A stretch of DNA of 64,000 bases. It comes from Uloborus plumipes. Its lineage: Eukaryota > Arthropoda > Arachnida > Araneae > Uloboridae. This document shows positions 46,353 to 57,932 of this stretch, one piece after another (the first letter of the stretch is position 1; every line of letters starts with the position of its first letter). The notes beneath the pieces are model-generated. The model ran no database searches and had not been told where the DNA came from. It worked only from the letters and a program-made list of their open reading frames with translations. The DNA lies in the NCBI GenBank assembly GCA_038373865.1, contig JAXGGA010006510.1, positions 1-64,000 of the forward strand, in the 5' to 3' direction. A program made the translations under genes and the position numbers.

Positions 46353-47090
46353 AACCAAAAAAATAAGGGGTAAAGAAGATAAAAAATGTCTTTTGCTTAA
46401 CCCATTTATGCCCAAGTTTTTTTTAACAATTTTTTTCAATTTTTATCTGCTTAAAACTCTTACTTGGAATGGTTTACATACATTTTAGGCTTAAAATAGT
46501 TCGCCGTTGCCATATTTATTAAGTTATTTAATGTCCTGTTTATGGGATATTTTGCAGATATGTGAGCAAAATACGACCTTACTTGACTTTACTTTTGCAA
46601 AGTAACATTACAGAAGGCATCTCTGATCAATTTTAAGCAAATCATTTTAAAATAGTTTAATTTTATGAAAAATAAGTTCGCAAAAAAAATTACTTCTGCT
46701 GGATCGTTGCTTGACTGATTTGTCTGAAAATAGCTGTCAATAAATAAACTCTGATGTCCAAATAGTAGCTCTAACTGGTTTTCTCAAGAAGAAGGACTAT
46801 TTAACTTGTGAAAAACAGCTTTAGTAAAATGATATACCCATTACAGGTTTTTGTATGCAGTAACTAACAAGCGTCCCGTTTTTAGGCTACTGGGTGTACG
46901 ATGCTTGTCCGTTCAATTGCTGTTACTTAAAAAATAACCTTGAAACGGGGGACATCTTTAGCATTTTGAATAAAAGTATTTATTTTACAATATGTACAGG
47001 CAGCTTCTTGGCTAGCAAACAAAAACATGTAAATGATTTGCAGTTGATTACTGGCATTAAATTGAAGATAACTTCATAAAGAATTGCAAT
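46353..47090. other. No gene seen; single end of a TTAA-type MITE near 46397
   Basis: TTAACCCATTTATGCCCAAG at about 46397 resembles the left end of the 12612-13046 element, but no partner end was found. A 61-codon frame at 46894 is unsupported. Confidence 0.4.
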
Positions 47091-47099
47091 TGAAATTAG

Positions 47100-47415
47100 A
47101 TTCTATTTTAACACAAAAAAGTTCTTGCAGTAAGAATAACAGTTCTTGAATAATATAAAAGTTTACTTAACTTTTGCAGGCTTCTTTGAATAATTCCCTT
47201 CAATAGGGAACGAATTGCGTAGGTTTTGAGTTCCCGGTAATACGGGTTGAATAGAATGATAGTTTACTACGGGTGGTCCGCTTAGCTTGGGACACCGCAC
47301 GCAGGATTCGAATGAACTGAAGTTTCTCGTCTTTTCTCTTGCGCAACTCGCGCCTTTTTATACTAAAGTTCTTAGCCGTCAGCCACATGCAATTTGCATG
47401 TGGCGGCGAAGGCAT
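47100..47415 (-). promoter_or_regulatory. Probable 3' LTR with TATA box
   Basis: Downstream of pol on the minus strand is a GC-rich palindromic stretch (CACATGCAAATTGCATGTGG, about 47385-47404, with an octamer-like ATGCAAAT). Then comes TATAAAAAGGCGCG at about 47350-47363 and a GC-balanced leader. This is what a U3-R promoter looks like. No second LTR is available to prove the limits. Confidence 0.5.
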
Positions 47416-47422
47416 GCTTTTC

Positions 47423-50400
47423 TTACGGCAGCGGAGACTGATTTGCATCCGGGGACGGAGATTTTTCTCGTGGCTGCGGCGACTGTTTTGCATATGGACT
47501 GGAACACGCAGGAGATTGTCCATGCTCCCCCGCGTTGGATGACAATCCAAAGGACTCCTTGTCAACTGGCAATACAACTATTCTGGATAGCGGCCTCTTG
47601 TAGACTGCAGAGGAGGTCTTTACTTCGACGACTCGGATCAAACCATCATCTCCTGGATAAACTTGAGTAATCCGGGCGAGGCTCCAGTGCAGGGGTGGTC
47701 GGTTGTCATCTCTCAGCAACACCAGTTGACCCACTTGGACGTTTGAAGTCTCCTTTCTCCACTTAGATTTGGCTTGCAGCTCGTTGAGGAATTCCTTGCT
47801 CCATCTCTGCCAAAATAGATTTCTGAGGTTTTGAATTATTTTGAATCTACAAGAAAAAGTAGAATTAGTAGGTTCCGAATATTGTTCAGGGAAAGACTGC
47901 AGGGGTACACCGATCAAAAAGTGTCCCGGTGTTAGGGGTTGTAAGTCCATCGGATCTGCAGACAAAGGAGTTAAAGGCCTGCTGTTCAAACAGGCCTCAA
48001 TTTGCACGAGTAGCGTTGTCAGTTCTTCAAAATTAAGAATAGCTGATTGAGCGACCTTCACTAAATGTCTCTTCATAGATTTTATATTTGATTCCCATAA
48101 TCCTCCAAAGTGAGGTGAGATGGGAGGTATGAAGTGCCAGCTTATCCCCTCTTCTGTTGCGTAATTTTGAATCTTCTCCGAGGAACAAATAAGAGCTTGA
48201 TAGTATAAGAAATTTTTCGCACCCTTGAAATTTGTAGCATTATCGCTAAAAATGTCAGAAGGCTTTCCTCTTCTTCCGATAAATCTGCGAAGGCAAGCCA
48301 AAAAAGCTTCAGTGCTGAGATCTGATACAACTTCGAGATGAACCGCTTTCGTGGTGAAACATACGAATAGCGCTATATAGCTTTTCAATTTTACCTTTGA
48401 TCGCTTGAGATTTGGTTTGGTAGTTACGGGGCCGGCGAAATCACACCCAACCTTGAGAAAAGGTCTTGACGGAATTACTCTTTCCTTGGGTAAATTACCC
48501 ATCAATTGTTTTGAATTCATAGAATTAGCTTTTAAACATACGATGCATTTCCGGATAATATTTCGAACTGCATTTCGACCTGAGATTATCCAATATGTTT
48601 CTCGAATTAAAAATAGAGTAGTTTGAACTCCTGCATGCAACGCTTTTTGATGAAAATATTCAATAAGAAGTTTTGTAAAATGATGATCTTTAGGAAGCAA
48701 AACTTGATGTTTTTGATCTTCACGCAAATTGGAATGTTTTAGTCTACCTCCAACTCTGAGGATTAAATTTTCATCTAGAAATGGACTTAGAGGTAAAAGC
48801 TTATGTGTTGAATGTAGAGATTGATCATTTTTTAATTTACGAATTTCTAAGTTGAACTCTTCATTTTGTACAATTTTAATTACACGAAAAATAGCTTCAG
48901 ATTTTTCTTCAGTTTTTAGAAACCCGAATTTGCGCTTGTCTAATTTAACCTTGCAGTTATTTATGAATCTTAGACACCAGGCAGTAACCCGTATTAGTTT
49001 AAGATAACTTGAATAATTTCGAATGAAAGTCTCTGAATCTTCAGCTTTCGAATAAGAAATCACGATGTCTGATTTTTCTTCGTTTTGATCCGATTCTATA
49101 TTTGAGAAACACAACGCGTTTAAATGGATATTGAAATTGGGATCGGAAAGCCAAACTGGACCTTTCCACCAAAGTTCATGTTCTTTCAGCTTAGAAGGCA
49201 TAACCCCTCTTGTAGCACAGTCTGCAGGGTTATCTTCACTATTCACGTGAAACCAATTTTCCACTGGAGTTAATCTTTGAATTTCGGATACTCGATTTGA
49301 TACAAATACTTTCCATCTACGCGATTCTGAATTAATCCAGTCTAAAACTATTTGTGAATCTGTGTAGAAGTAATCTTGGGTTGTTAGAATTAAAAGTCTG
49401 CTCTTTATGCTTTTGTACAAGCGACTCAATAATACTGCGGAACAAAGTTCCAATCTGGGCAAAGTTATTTTCTTTAGAGGGGCTACTCGAGTTTTCGCAA
49501 CTAGAAAACTAACTCTTATCTCGCCGTTTTCCAAATGAAAACGTAAATAAATGATTGCTGAGTAAGCCTTTTGAGACGCGTCACAAAATCCGTGAATTTC
49601 TACGGATTTTGAGTTTGAAGATTTGCTTTTCAAACTTCGCGGAATTTGAATTTCTCGCAAGTGCATAAGTTCCGATGCGAAATTTTGCCATTTACGTTCA
49701 ATCTTGCTAGGTAAATTTTCATCCCAGCCTATTTTTTCTGACCATAGTTCTTGAATTAATAGCTTTGCTATTATTGTTGTAGGGGATAGAAATCCAAGTG
49801 GATCATAAATTTTTGCTATGTTAGACAGTAATTGCCGTTTATTTTTTACTTCACTTGGCGGCTTGATTTGTATTTTAAAGTTGTCGGTTACTGGATCCCA
49901 TTCTATTCCCAGTACCTTTATGGTTTGTTCTTCCCCCATGTCTTTCGGATGAATTGTTGCTTTTAAGTTTTCGGGCAAGAATTCTATTACTTCCGGATCA
50001 CTTGACAACCACTTACGCAAAGTAAATCCACCCTTTTTCATTAATTCGTTCATTTCAAACACGATATTTTTAGCTTCTAATTTCGAATCTGCCCCTGTTA
50101 GAAGATCATCCATGTAAAAATCCCTCTTTACAATTTTTGAGACTTTAGGAAATAAAAACTGCTCATCTGTAGCAAGTTGCTGAATTGTTTTCACTGCTAA
50201 ATAGGGTGCACACGCTGTGCCATATGTGACTGTCAAAAGTCTGTAGTCCTTGATTTCGCGAGTTGAATCTGTTCGCCATACAATTCTTTGGAAATCGCAA
50301 TCTTCCTTCGAAACTCTTATCATTCTAAACATTTTCTCAATGTCCGCAGTTAGTGCGATGGAATGAGTTCGGAAATTCGTTAGAATAAAACTTAAATCAA

Positions 50401-50842
50401 GTTGAAGTTTAGGCCCCTTATGTAAAATATCGTTTAGTGATAGATTAAGTGTGGTTTTAAGGCTAGCGTCAAACACAACCCTGAGCTTGGTCGTGTCACT
50501 TTGCTCTCGAATCACACCGTGATGTGGCATATAGAAAGACTTAGAATTAACATTTTCATTTTCGGGAACTAACTCCATATGATTTAAATCAATGTATTCT
50601 TGCATAAAACCTTTGTATTGTTCAGCAAATTTTTGGTCTTTTTCAAATCTCTTTTCTTGAGTTAAAAACCTCGTAACTGTTTTATTTCTTGATTCACCTA
50701 AGTACAGCTCCTTTTTAAAAGGTAACTTTACCGTATATCTCCCGCTATTGTCCCGTTTCGTCGTATTTTTGTAGAAATTTTCGCATGCTCTTTCCTCGTT
50801 ATTTAAACTGTCCTGATCTTCATCTGGAATTGAATTTAACTC
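47423..50842 (-). pseudogene. BEL/Pao pol: RT, RNase H, integrase
   Basis: An open frame follows the gag-pro stop (50843-50845) in the same reading frame. Its first Met is at 50605. Counting from that Met: RT with VVFDASLK near 43-50, LTADIEKMF near 85-93 and catalytic FYMDD at 163-167; RNase H with CDAS (D342), LPRLEL (E386), TDSQ (D416) and EDNPAD (D458); integrase with an H-H-C-C zinc region near 645-695 (HQKALHAG, CIVC), GCDFAGPV, then SDNATNFKG and GGLWESNIKSMKRHL (DDE), and a C-terminal VGQLVLLRDDNRPPLHWSLA segment of the Pao/BEL type. All catalytic residues are present and no stop interrupts, so pol looks young. A Pro/Ser/Gln-rich tail ends it. Confidence 0.9.
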
Positions 50843-51967
50843 TCAGAACCTTTGGAGGTTTAAATCCAATTCTTGATTTACGTTAGTATTAGCTATGTAG
50901 TTTGTTGATTTGGGGGAATATGAGGAAATTTTTCCCATTAGCAGCCAACCTAATTTAGAATTTAATGCACCTGGAGAATTATGTGTGCTTTTTATTTGGT
51001 CACCTTCTATGAGGTCCAGGAAAACATCAGCTCCGATAATTAAATCAACTGGCCTTGAAATGTAGAACTGCGGATCTGCTAATTTTAAATCTTCAAGATT
51101 GGACCAGTCTGTCCTTTTCATATTACAGTTTGGTAAGTTCATAGTTAGTGTTTTAACTACTAATGCATCCATAAAAAATTTATTTGAATTAAAATAGGGG
51201 GTGAATTCTAATTTTACGATTTGATTAGATTTACTTAGGATTGAATTTCCTATTCCTTTTATGGTGCAATTATAAGTGCTTGAATTAAGTCCTAACTGTT
51301 TAAAACAATCTTCTGATATCAGCGTATTTTGAGATCCACAATCAATGAGAGCTCTACAGTCTTGAAAACCACCTGTAGCGTCTTTTATTTTAATCATAGC
51401 TGTGGTTAAAAGGGTGTTCTCACATTTACTAGTACTCGAAAGAGATACAGCATTTGAATTTTGACCTTGCGATAGGTCAGAATTAGAAATTTCATTCTTC
51501 GAATTGAATTCTGTTGCAATAGTGTTAGCTTTATTGGGTTGAGAATGAAGCAAAGTGTGATGCCTTTTCGTACATAACTTGCAATGAAAATTCACTTTAC
51601 AATTCAGAATATCGTGATTATCGCGCAAACAATTAAAACAAAGTTTGCGTCTTTTAACGAATTCTATTCTATCCCGACAGTTCAATGCCAAAAACTTGGG
51701 GCATCTAATTATCGCATGATTCGAATTGCAATAACTACAATTTGTGACTTTAACATCTGCAGCTTTATTAGATGTTGTATTAGTATAACTAAATGTTTGA
51801 GATTTAGATTTTTCTTCCTTCGTGAAAGAATCTTTTGAATGGTGTAAACTTCTGGTGTTTAGTTCTAAGAATTGCATGAATTTTTTGTAGGAAGGAAACT
51901 CGTCACCTTCTAAAGTTAGTTCCCACTGTCTTCTAATGTTTTCGTCTAGGCGTTTTTGAAGAAAATG
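50843..51967 (-). pseudogene. BEL/Pao gag C-terminal part, zinc knuckles and protease
   Basis: Minus-strand frame of about 370 codons downstream of the inserted transposon. It has a gag helical part (EFPSYKKFMQFLELNTRSLH), zinc-knuckle-like cysteines and histidines CSYCNSNHAIIRC (residues 80-92) and CFNCLRDNHDILNC with CKLCTKRHH (113-140), then an aspartic protease loop ALIDCGSQNTLI with D212. The usual D-S/T-G has Cys here. A TGA at 50843-50845 ends the frame, and pol continues in the same frame. BEL/Pao normally makes one gag-pol, so this is either a disabling mutation or a read-through point. Confidence 0.85.
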
Positions 51968-51969
51968 TA

Positions 51970-53243
51970 GGGTCACCCAGGGTCACCTGGTCAAAAGGCA
52001 TTAACATCCAATTATCACAAAATCTATCTAAGTTAGAGTTACAAATTTTGGTATAGAGGAAGCACATTGGGATGTCCCATCGAATAAAATATTCATGCTA
52101 TCAACAATACATAATGAACTTGAATAATTGTCGTTAATTAGTGACCAGGAATTACCCCAGAGATGGGGTAATTCCTGGCCACTTACGGGGCAATTATTGG
52201 TCACTCACATGATTGATGCAAATACATACATTTTGTAAGCATATTATTAATACAAGTTATTAAACTAATTAGATAAAGAATTTATTTATATATATAGCTA
52301 ATTAAACACTGTATTTAGTTTTTTTAAGGAAGAATGCAATTTTTTTCAACATAATATCTTTACTTAATAAAACTTAGCCAAAATACTTTTTGTACACTTT
52401 GTATGCAATAGCTACAGCTTTTATATCTGTTGTGAATGAATCTTCATCTACCAAATAAATAGGTCCATAAAAAATATGGTGCACATGCACCATACACACT
52501 GAGCACGTGCTTCTGTTTTTTATGAACAGGTTAAGGTGAACAGTTAAGTGAATAGTACAATGCAGTTACAGTTAAGCATTTTTCTTAGTATAATTAAGAA
52601 TAATTATTAAAATTTATAAACTAATTGAATGAAATTTAACAAAGAAAAATTCAGTATATTGTATACTTATCATTAACAGATAAGAATGTTACATTGCGGT
52701 TACAGTTAACTTTGCAGTTAAGGTTCACAGAGTTACAGATAGTTTAAATCAATGACATATGTCAATACTAGGCGAAATAATAATTCATAAATATTAAAAA
52801 AAGGACTGACCAGGAATTACCCCACTGACCAAGAATTACCCCAGTAACCAGGGGCATTATTTGGAGCCTTAGTGCAAATTATTCAAAACAATAATGGTAA
52901 ATCCAAAACTATTTTTCAGTAACTGACATAGTATCTAATTCAACCAAAAAGAGAAAAAAGTAAAATATTCAGAAGTTTGAGTTTGATCACGATCTTTGTA
53001 AAAATGTATCAAAACTAAGGCCAATCTTGTTTTACGAAATTTAACAAGCGATTTTAAAAATATTTTTTTTTTCAAACTAAATACACAGTCACGTCATAAT
53101 TAAGTAATGAATTACAATGAAGATAGTTCAGAGTACCTCTGTGATTTTTTTTCATTTTGCTGAAGGATTATTAAGACATAAAAAGGACTGTGACCAGGAA
53201 TTACCCCAGAAACTTGCTGACCAGGAATTGCCCCGGGTGACCC
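51970..53243. mobile_element. TA-flanked DNA element inside gag, GACCAGGAATTACCCC words
   Basis: Inverted ends GGGTCACCC(A/G)GGG at 51970 and 53243 are flanked by TA (51968-51969, 53244-53245). The word TGACCAGGAATTACCCCA or its inverse recurs at about 52141, 52165 (inverse), 52808, 52825, 53191 and 53218, plus two weaker copies. The interior is AT-rich, and no transposase frame was found in 1,274 bp. Probably a non-autonomous pogo or Tc1/mariner relative. It is younger than the BEL/Pao copy it splits. Confidence 0.85.
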
Positions 53244-53245
53244 TA

Positions 53246-53690
53246 TTAACATTATCTCCGATAGTTTGTCAAGTTTTAGACCTAGCGTGTTTAAATTTCG
53301 TACTGACTCATTGCAACAGTCTATCATTTCATGCAGAAATTTTGAAGACATCTTGCCGAATTTAATACTAAATAGCTTTATACATAAAGAATATGCGAGT
53401 TCTCGCTTATTGTCATAGCGTTTGGAAAGTGTTTCCCAAGCTTGAATATAGTTTGCTTCCACAATTGGAAACCCTTTAATTAATCTAAGTGCTTTTCCCG
53501 ATACTGCAGCATTTAAATATTGCAATTTTTGGCAATCGTTTAATGCAGTGTTCGAATCAATAGCTGACGAAAAAACTTGTTTAAAACTTATCCAGTTTTG
53601 AATATCCCCGTCAAATGTGAGTAAATTGAATTTAGGCAATTTGATATTAGCCTGTGGTTCTGGTGATTTATTAGGCGGACTAGCGATACC
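53246..53690 (-). pseudogene. BEL/Pao gag N-terminal part, truncated
   Basis: Minus strand, open from 53690 into the insertion at 53243. It contains LPKFNLLTFDGDIQNWISFK, the conserved start of the Pao-type gag core, followed by KLQYLNAAVSGKALRLIKGF and ETLSKRYDN. The real gag start lies upstream and is lost at the junction with the repeat at 53690. The frame is in phase with 50843-51967 across the insertion, counting one TA of the target. I do not write the joined protein. Confidence 0.85.
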
Positions 53691-55235
53691 CGCACGGCTT
53701 TGCCCGTGGTATAAAATGAAAAGTTCATTTGTAAAATAATTGATATAGCAGAAAAAAACACTATTTTAGTTATAATTCAACTATAATTCCTTCAAAGTAT
53801 GATATAAAAATCTGGTATGGACCCCACACTACTTCCTTTTACGTGTAAATTTCTTAGTAGATGCCTTAAGTGTTAAAATAGTGCTTGGAGTGAGCAAGAT
53901 TACAGTTCAAGCATTTACATCCCTAGTTTGCCACGAAACAATGCAAAAAAATGTTTTACAATGATTAATCTACTAAATATCACCGATTTTAACATCATCC
54001 AGTGGATTTTTCGGAAAATGTCGCCAATAGCGCCAAATTGAACCCAAATCAGAAAAAAAAATCGCCACATTTGTCACCAACTTGGCGTCAAACACTTGGT
54101 CGCGCCAATTCATATCACTTTTGTCTGCATTGAAATTAACACTGATTTACCCCATAAAAGGAGTAAAACACCCCCTTGGGGACATTCGAATGCAACAGAA
54201 CCAACTCACAGAAACCAACAGACATCTTACCAAAGTTTAAAAGAAGAAGAAAGTTTTCTTATCTAACTTCAAAAAGAAAATAACACATTTTCCGAAATGA
54301 CACGCTTTAGAAAGAGCGTTGAAATATCGCAATTTATACGATATTATTGAAGGTTCTTGGCGCTATTTAAAAAGTCGCCAATTTAGTAGCTAATTTGGGA
54401 TACCTGGGGTAATTCTGAACCCCTATCCCTTCCATAAATAAAGAAACTTACGTAATCTCACTTTTGTGAAAGAGAAATTGTCGCCAAATGTTGAGGTATT
54501 CTCTATGAAGCTGATTACTTTTTGGCAATCTGAAATCAATTTGAATATTATATTTGGCGCTAAAAGTACACCATTCCTTAAGGCGTTAAAATAATTTCCA
54601 ACATTGCGGTATATCATAGCAAATAGTTTGGACATGAAAACGAACCATTGATTGGATGTTTGGCGAGAAAATATAGTAACATACTTTGATTGAAAACAGC
54701 AATAGGTATAACGAACAAAATAGTGTTCGTCTGGAAAATAATGCATGCCATCTAAGCCTCTACAAATCTAAAGGAGTTCCGAAATATGAAACTGAATCTC
54801 ATTTGTTTTTAAAAAAAGATTAATCTATTAATCAAATACCTTTTTTATTTTTTATACTTGAGATAGTTATTGGGAAAACTTCCATTATTGGGGGCTCTTG
54901 GCGCGATTCAAAAGATCGCCAAATTTACGGTAGCAAGCAATTCCAACTATCTGCCAGAGAGTTGAGTTGATACACTAAATACTCGATTGGATTGATGAAA
55001 GCCTTCGAAAATGGCGTTTTAAATTGAAATTACAGAGACAGAATCAGGTCTAAAATTGAGATAAAAAAATAACTACTCATCGGATTTTGTTGAAACTGGT
55101 CTCTAAACCTTCCCAGTACCAAAAGGAACAAACGGTGAAAATTTCAGGCAAATCTCCCGGGTAGTTTCTGAGATCTTAGGGAACACACATATATACACAT
55201 TTACCAACATTCATTTTTATATATATAGATTAGCA
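53682..55235. repeat. Dispersed repeat (ACCCGCACGGCTTTGCCCGT start)
   Basis: Starts ACTAGCGATACCCGCACGG at the broken gag and ends with a TATATATATAGAT tail at about 55222-55232. The tail is preceded by CCCGGGTAGTTTCTGAGATC, a combination seen at the 3' ends of many arthropod retroposons. It contains a copy of the 7374-8149 repeat (53833-54115). No reverse transcriptase frame is left. Confidence 0.5.
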
Positions 55236-55599
55236 GCGTTTTCCCCTATTTTAAAGTTGAAAAGTATTCTTTGAATTTGACTTTTGGCAACTCTAGCTCC
55301 GCAACAATGAAAAATTGAAAGTGAAAGTTTATAAGTTGGATCCAAAGTGGTGAAACTTCATCTTGATGCGTCAGCCTCTGTCTATATAGCGGCTTTAATC
55401 TATAATATACTCGGTTATTTTGAAATAAGCGTATCAAATTTAGAAATTTTGCTCCGTCTCCATGGAAACCGTACGAAAGAAAACGGCTCCACTCTTTTTT
55501 ATGCACTGCTGTTGAGGCATCGCATTTATTTTACGTTTATGAAATTAGGCTTACTCTTTTATTTATATCCTCATGTCTCAGTTATTTCTAAACGTTTTT

Positions 55600-56404
55600 T
55601 AACAAATCTATAGTCATACATAAATTAAAAATTTCTACATGTTGTGCTTTATTAACGTTGATTTTTCAATGGACTAATAGTTTACGCACAAAGCAATTTT
55701 AACCGTTTGCACTTTTAACCATTGTTGCAATCGCTAAGTGGGGGAAAAGTCCATAGCGCCGTGACTACGACAACCATCAGGGGAAAAGTGCGGAGAGTGG
55801 GAAATTAATTTTACTTTGAGCCGCCCCCTCTCATTATACTCGGTATAATAATATAAAGCTGGAGAGTTGAGAGCTGAGTTTGTTTGAACGCGCTAATCTC
55901 TCAGGAACTACTGGTTCAAGTTGAAAAATTCTTTTTTTGTTGAATAAAACAGTGGGTTTGCAGGCTATATAACATTACGCTATCTGTAAGGAGTTATTAT
56001 AGTTCAAAAATAATAATGGTCGAAAGTCCGGGCGGATTAGTTTCTACTCTTCTCGAGAGTAGACGTTCATTAAAAGTATTGTTTTGGTAACTGTCTCTAG
56101 AGGGCGCTGGCCGACAATGGGGTTGACTTGAATTTTGCGTTTACCGGTTTTTTTTTTTTTTTTTACTATATGTTCATCATTTTCATATAATATCGTAGCG
56201 TACTGTAAATAGTTTTTAGATTGTTGTCTTATTAACGCGACGAAACCACGGGGCACAGCTATGCCCTAATAAAGGTTTTTGAAGTAACAACTTAGGTCCA
56301 TTATGTTATAATACAAAGGAATTCTTTTTTCTCATTTTTTGTTCAAGTTTTGTTATTTTTTTGCTCAGATATAGTCCGTGAAACGCCGGGCTACGCAGCT
56401 AGTT
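55600..56404 (-). repeat. Inverted relative of the ACTAGC...CCCG repeat end
   Basis: GAAACGCCGGGCTACGCAGC, followed by TAG, ends at about 56403. Read on the minus strand it gives CTAGCTGCGTAGCCCGGCG, similar to the start of the 53682 repeat. The left limit is uncertain. A poly-T run lies at 56150-56163. Frames here are unsupported. Confidence 0.35.
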
Positions 56405-56990
56405 CAGATACATCGTGCTTATCCTTAGTATTTAGAAGCATGATACATTTGAAAAAAAAATTGAGTTATATTTGAAATTAGGAAAAAAAGTTATATTTCT
56501 CAAAAAAGGTGTCTTTTTCTAATCAATAAACGGAATTTTGGTATGTTTTCACACATAAAAATTCATTTCAGACAACTTTTGAACAACGTTGCAACTTTTT
56601 CTTTATACTCTAAGAAAAAGAAAATTAAAATATTTATTTCAGTGTTGCGGCAGTAACCTTTTTTCGAAATGTTTTATAATTGGTGTATCACCAGTCATAA
56701 CAGGTTGATGCTGCTCTCTATCAAGTACTCTCACGAGGTTTTTAGTGTTCCTCAAGCTTTAATATAGCATTTGGCGAGGATAAGCTATTTGCTGCCAACT
56801 TGAGTAAATTTTATGTTGAACTTATTGAAGGTTATTTTGAACGAAGAATGCTTAGACAAAAATAAACAAATGGTATCCTTATCCTTGTTTGAGAACAGTA
56901 TTCGTATAACTAAAAATGTTATTAAATTCCGTTGCACGTTAACAATAAAGCCGAACATGGCGACGTGGCACGTTTGCGTAAGTTCTTACT

Positions 56991-57732
56991 GCGTAAACGT
57001 GCCACAGCTGTAATTTTATATACTATTCTGCATATCATAAATGTTCTTTATTTTATTGATGGTGAGACATTACGTTCAAAAACTAACATAACTAAGTCAG
57101 GTGTCAAAATAATAAAAAATACCGTTCTGTAACTGAGACTGCGTAAACGTGCCACGGCTGTAATTTTATAGACTATTCTGCATATCATAAATGTTCTTTA
57201 TTTTATTGATGGTGCGACATTATGTTCAAAAACTAACATATGTCAGGTGTCAAAATAATAAAAAATACCGTTCTGTAACTGAGACTGCGTAAACGTGCCA
57301 CGGCTGTAGTTTTATAGACTATTCTGCATATCATAAATGTTCTTTATTTTATTGATGGTGCGACATTATGTTCAAAAACTAACATATGTCAGGTGTCAAA
57401 ATAATAAAAAATACCGTTCTGTAACTGAGACTGCGTAAACGTGCCACGGCTGTAATTTTATAGACTATTCTGCATATCATAAATGTTCTTTATTTTATTG
57501 ATGGTGAGACATTATGTTCAAAAACTAACATAACTAAGTCAGGTGTCAAAATAATAAAAAATACCGTTCTGTAACTGAGACTGCGTAAACGTGCCACGGC
57601 TGTAGTTTTATAGACTATTCTGCATATCATAAATGTTCTTTATTTTATTGATGGTGAGACATTATGTTCAAAAACTAACATAACTAAGTCAGGTGTCAAA
57701 ATAATAAGAAATACCGTTCTGTAACTGAGACT
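56991..57732. repeat. Tandem array, five units of 146-150 bp
   Basis: Units start GCGTAAACGTGCCAC at 56991, 57141, 57287, 57433 and 57583, with lengths 150, 146, 146, 150 and 150. Units 2 and 3 share a 4-bp loss in AACATAACTAAGTC and the change GTGCGACATT, so that pair arose by duplication inside the array. Units are nearly identical, so amplification is recent. Confidence 0.97.
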
Positions 57733-57861
57733 GCGTAAACGTGCGACGGAACATGGCAGGTTTGCGCAACATAAACCTAAAATTTTTTTTTTTTGACGCT
57801 TAAAAATTCAAACAAGGAAAAAAACCGAATGTACAAACTTCAATTTTATTAGCTGCTTTAA

Positions 57862-57932
57862 CCCTCCGGCGGTCCAGCAGTTCCAGAATTACATGCTAAA
57901 TGGACGGGATAAGACGTAGAACCGTCAGTGGG
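57862..57932. mobile_element. Tiny TTAA-flanked MITE, 71 bp
   Basis: TTAA at 57858-57861 and 57933-57936, with imperfect inverted ends CCCTCCGGCGGTCC and, inverted, CCCACTGACGGTTC. It would be one of the smallest piggyBac-type derivatives. The match could be partly by chance. Confidence 0.45.

Larger units (their letters stand above)
47100..53690 (-). mobile_element. BEL/Pao LTR retrotransposon, 5' truncated
   Basis: On the minus strand, in order: a gag piece (53690-53246), a foreign DNA transposon (51970-53243), the rest of gag with zinc knuckles and protease (51967-50843), and pol (50842-47423). A probable 3' LTR follows with a TATAAAAAGG box at 47354-47363 on the minus strand. The 5' LTR and gag start are missing: at about 53690 the sequence switches to another repeat (ACTAGCGATACCCGCACGG). 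With one LTR I cannot fix its limits. Confidence 0.9.

Noticed and set aside
47287..47670. Plus-strand frames of 67-127 codons
   Set aside because: Antisense shadow of the BEL/Pao pol end and LTR.
53117..53365. 82-codon plus frame overlapping gag
   Set aside because: It crosses the boundary between the inserted DNA element and gag and is antisense to gag.
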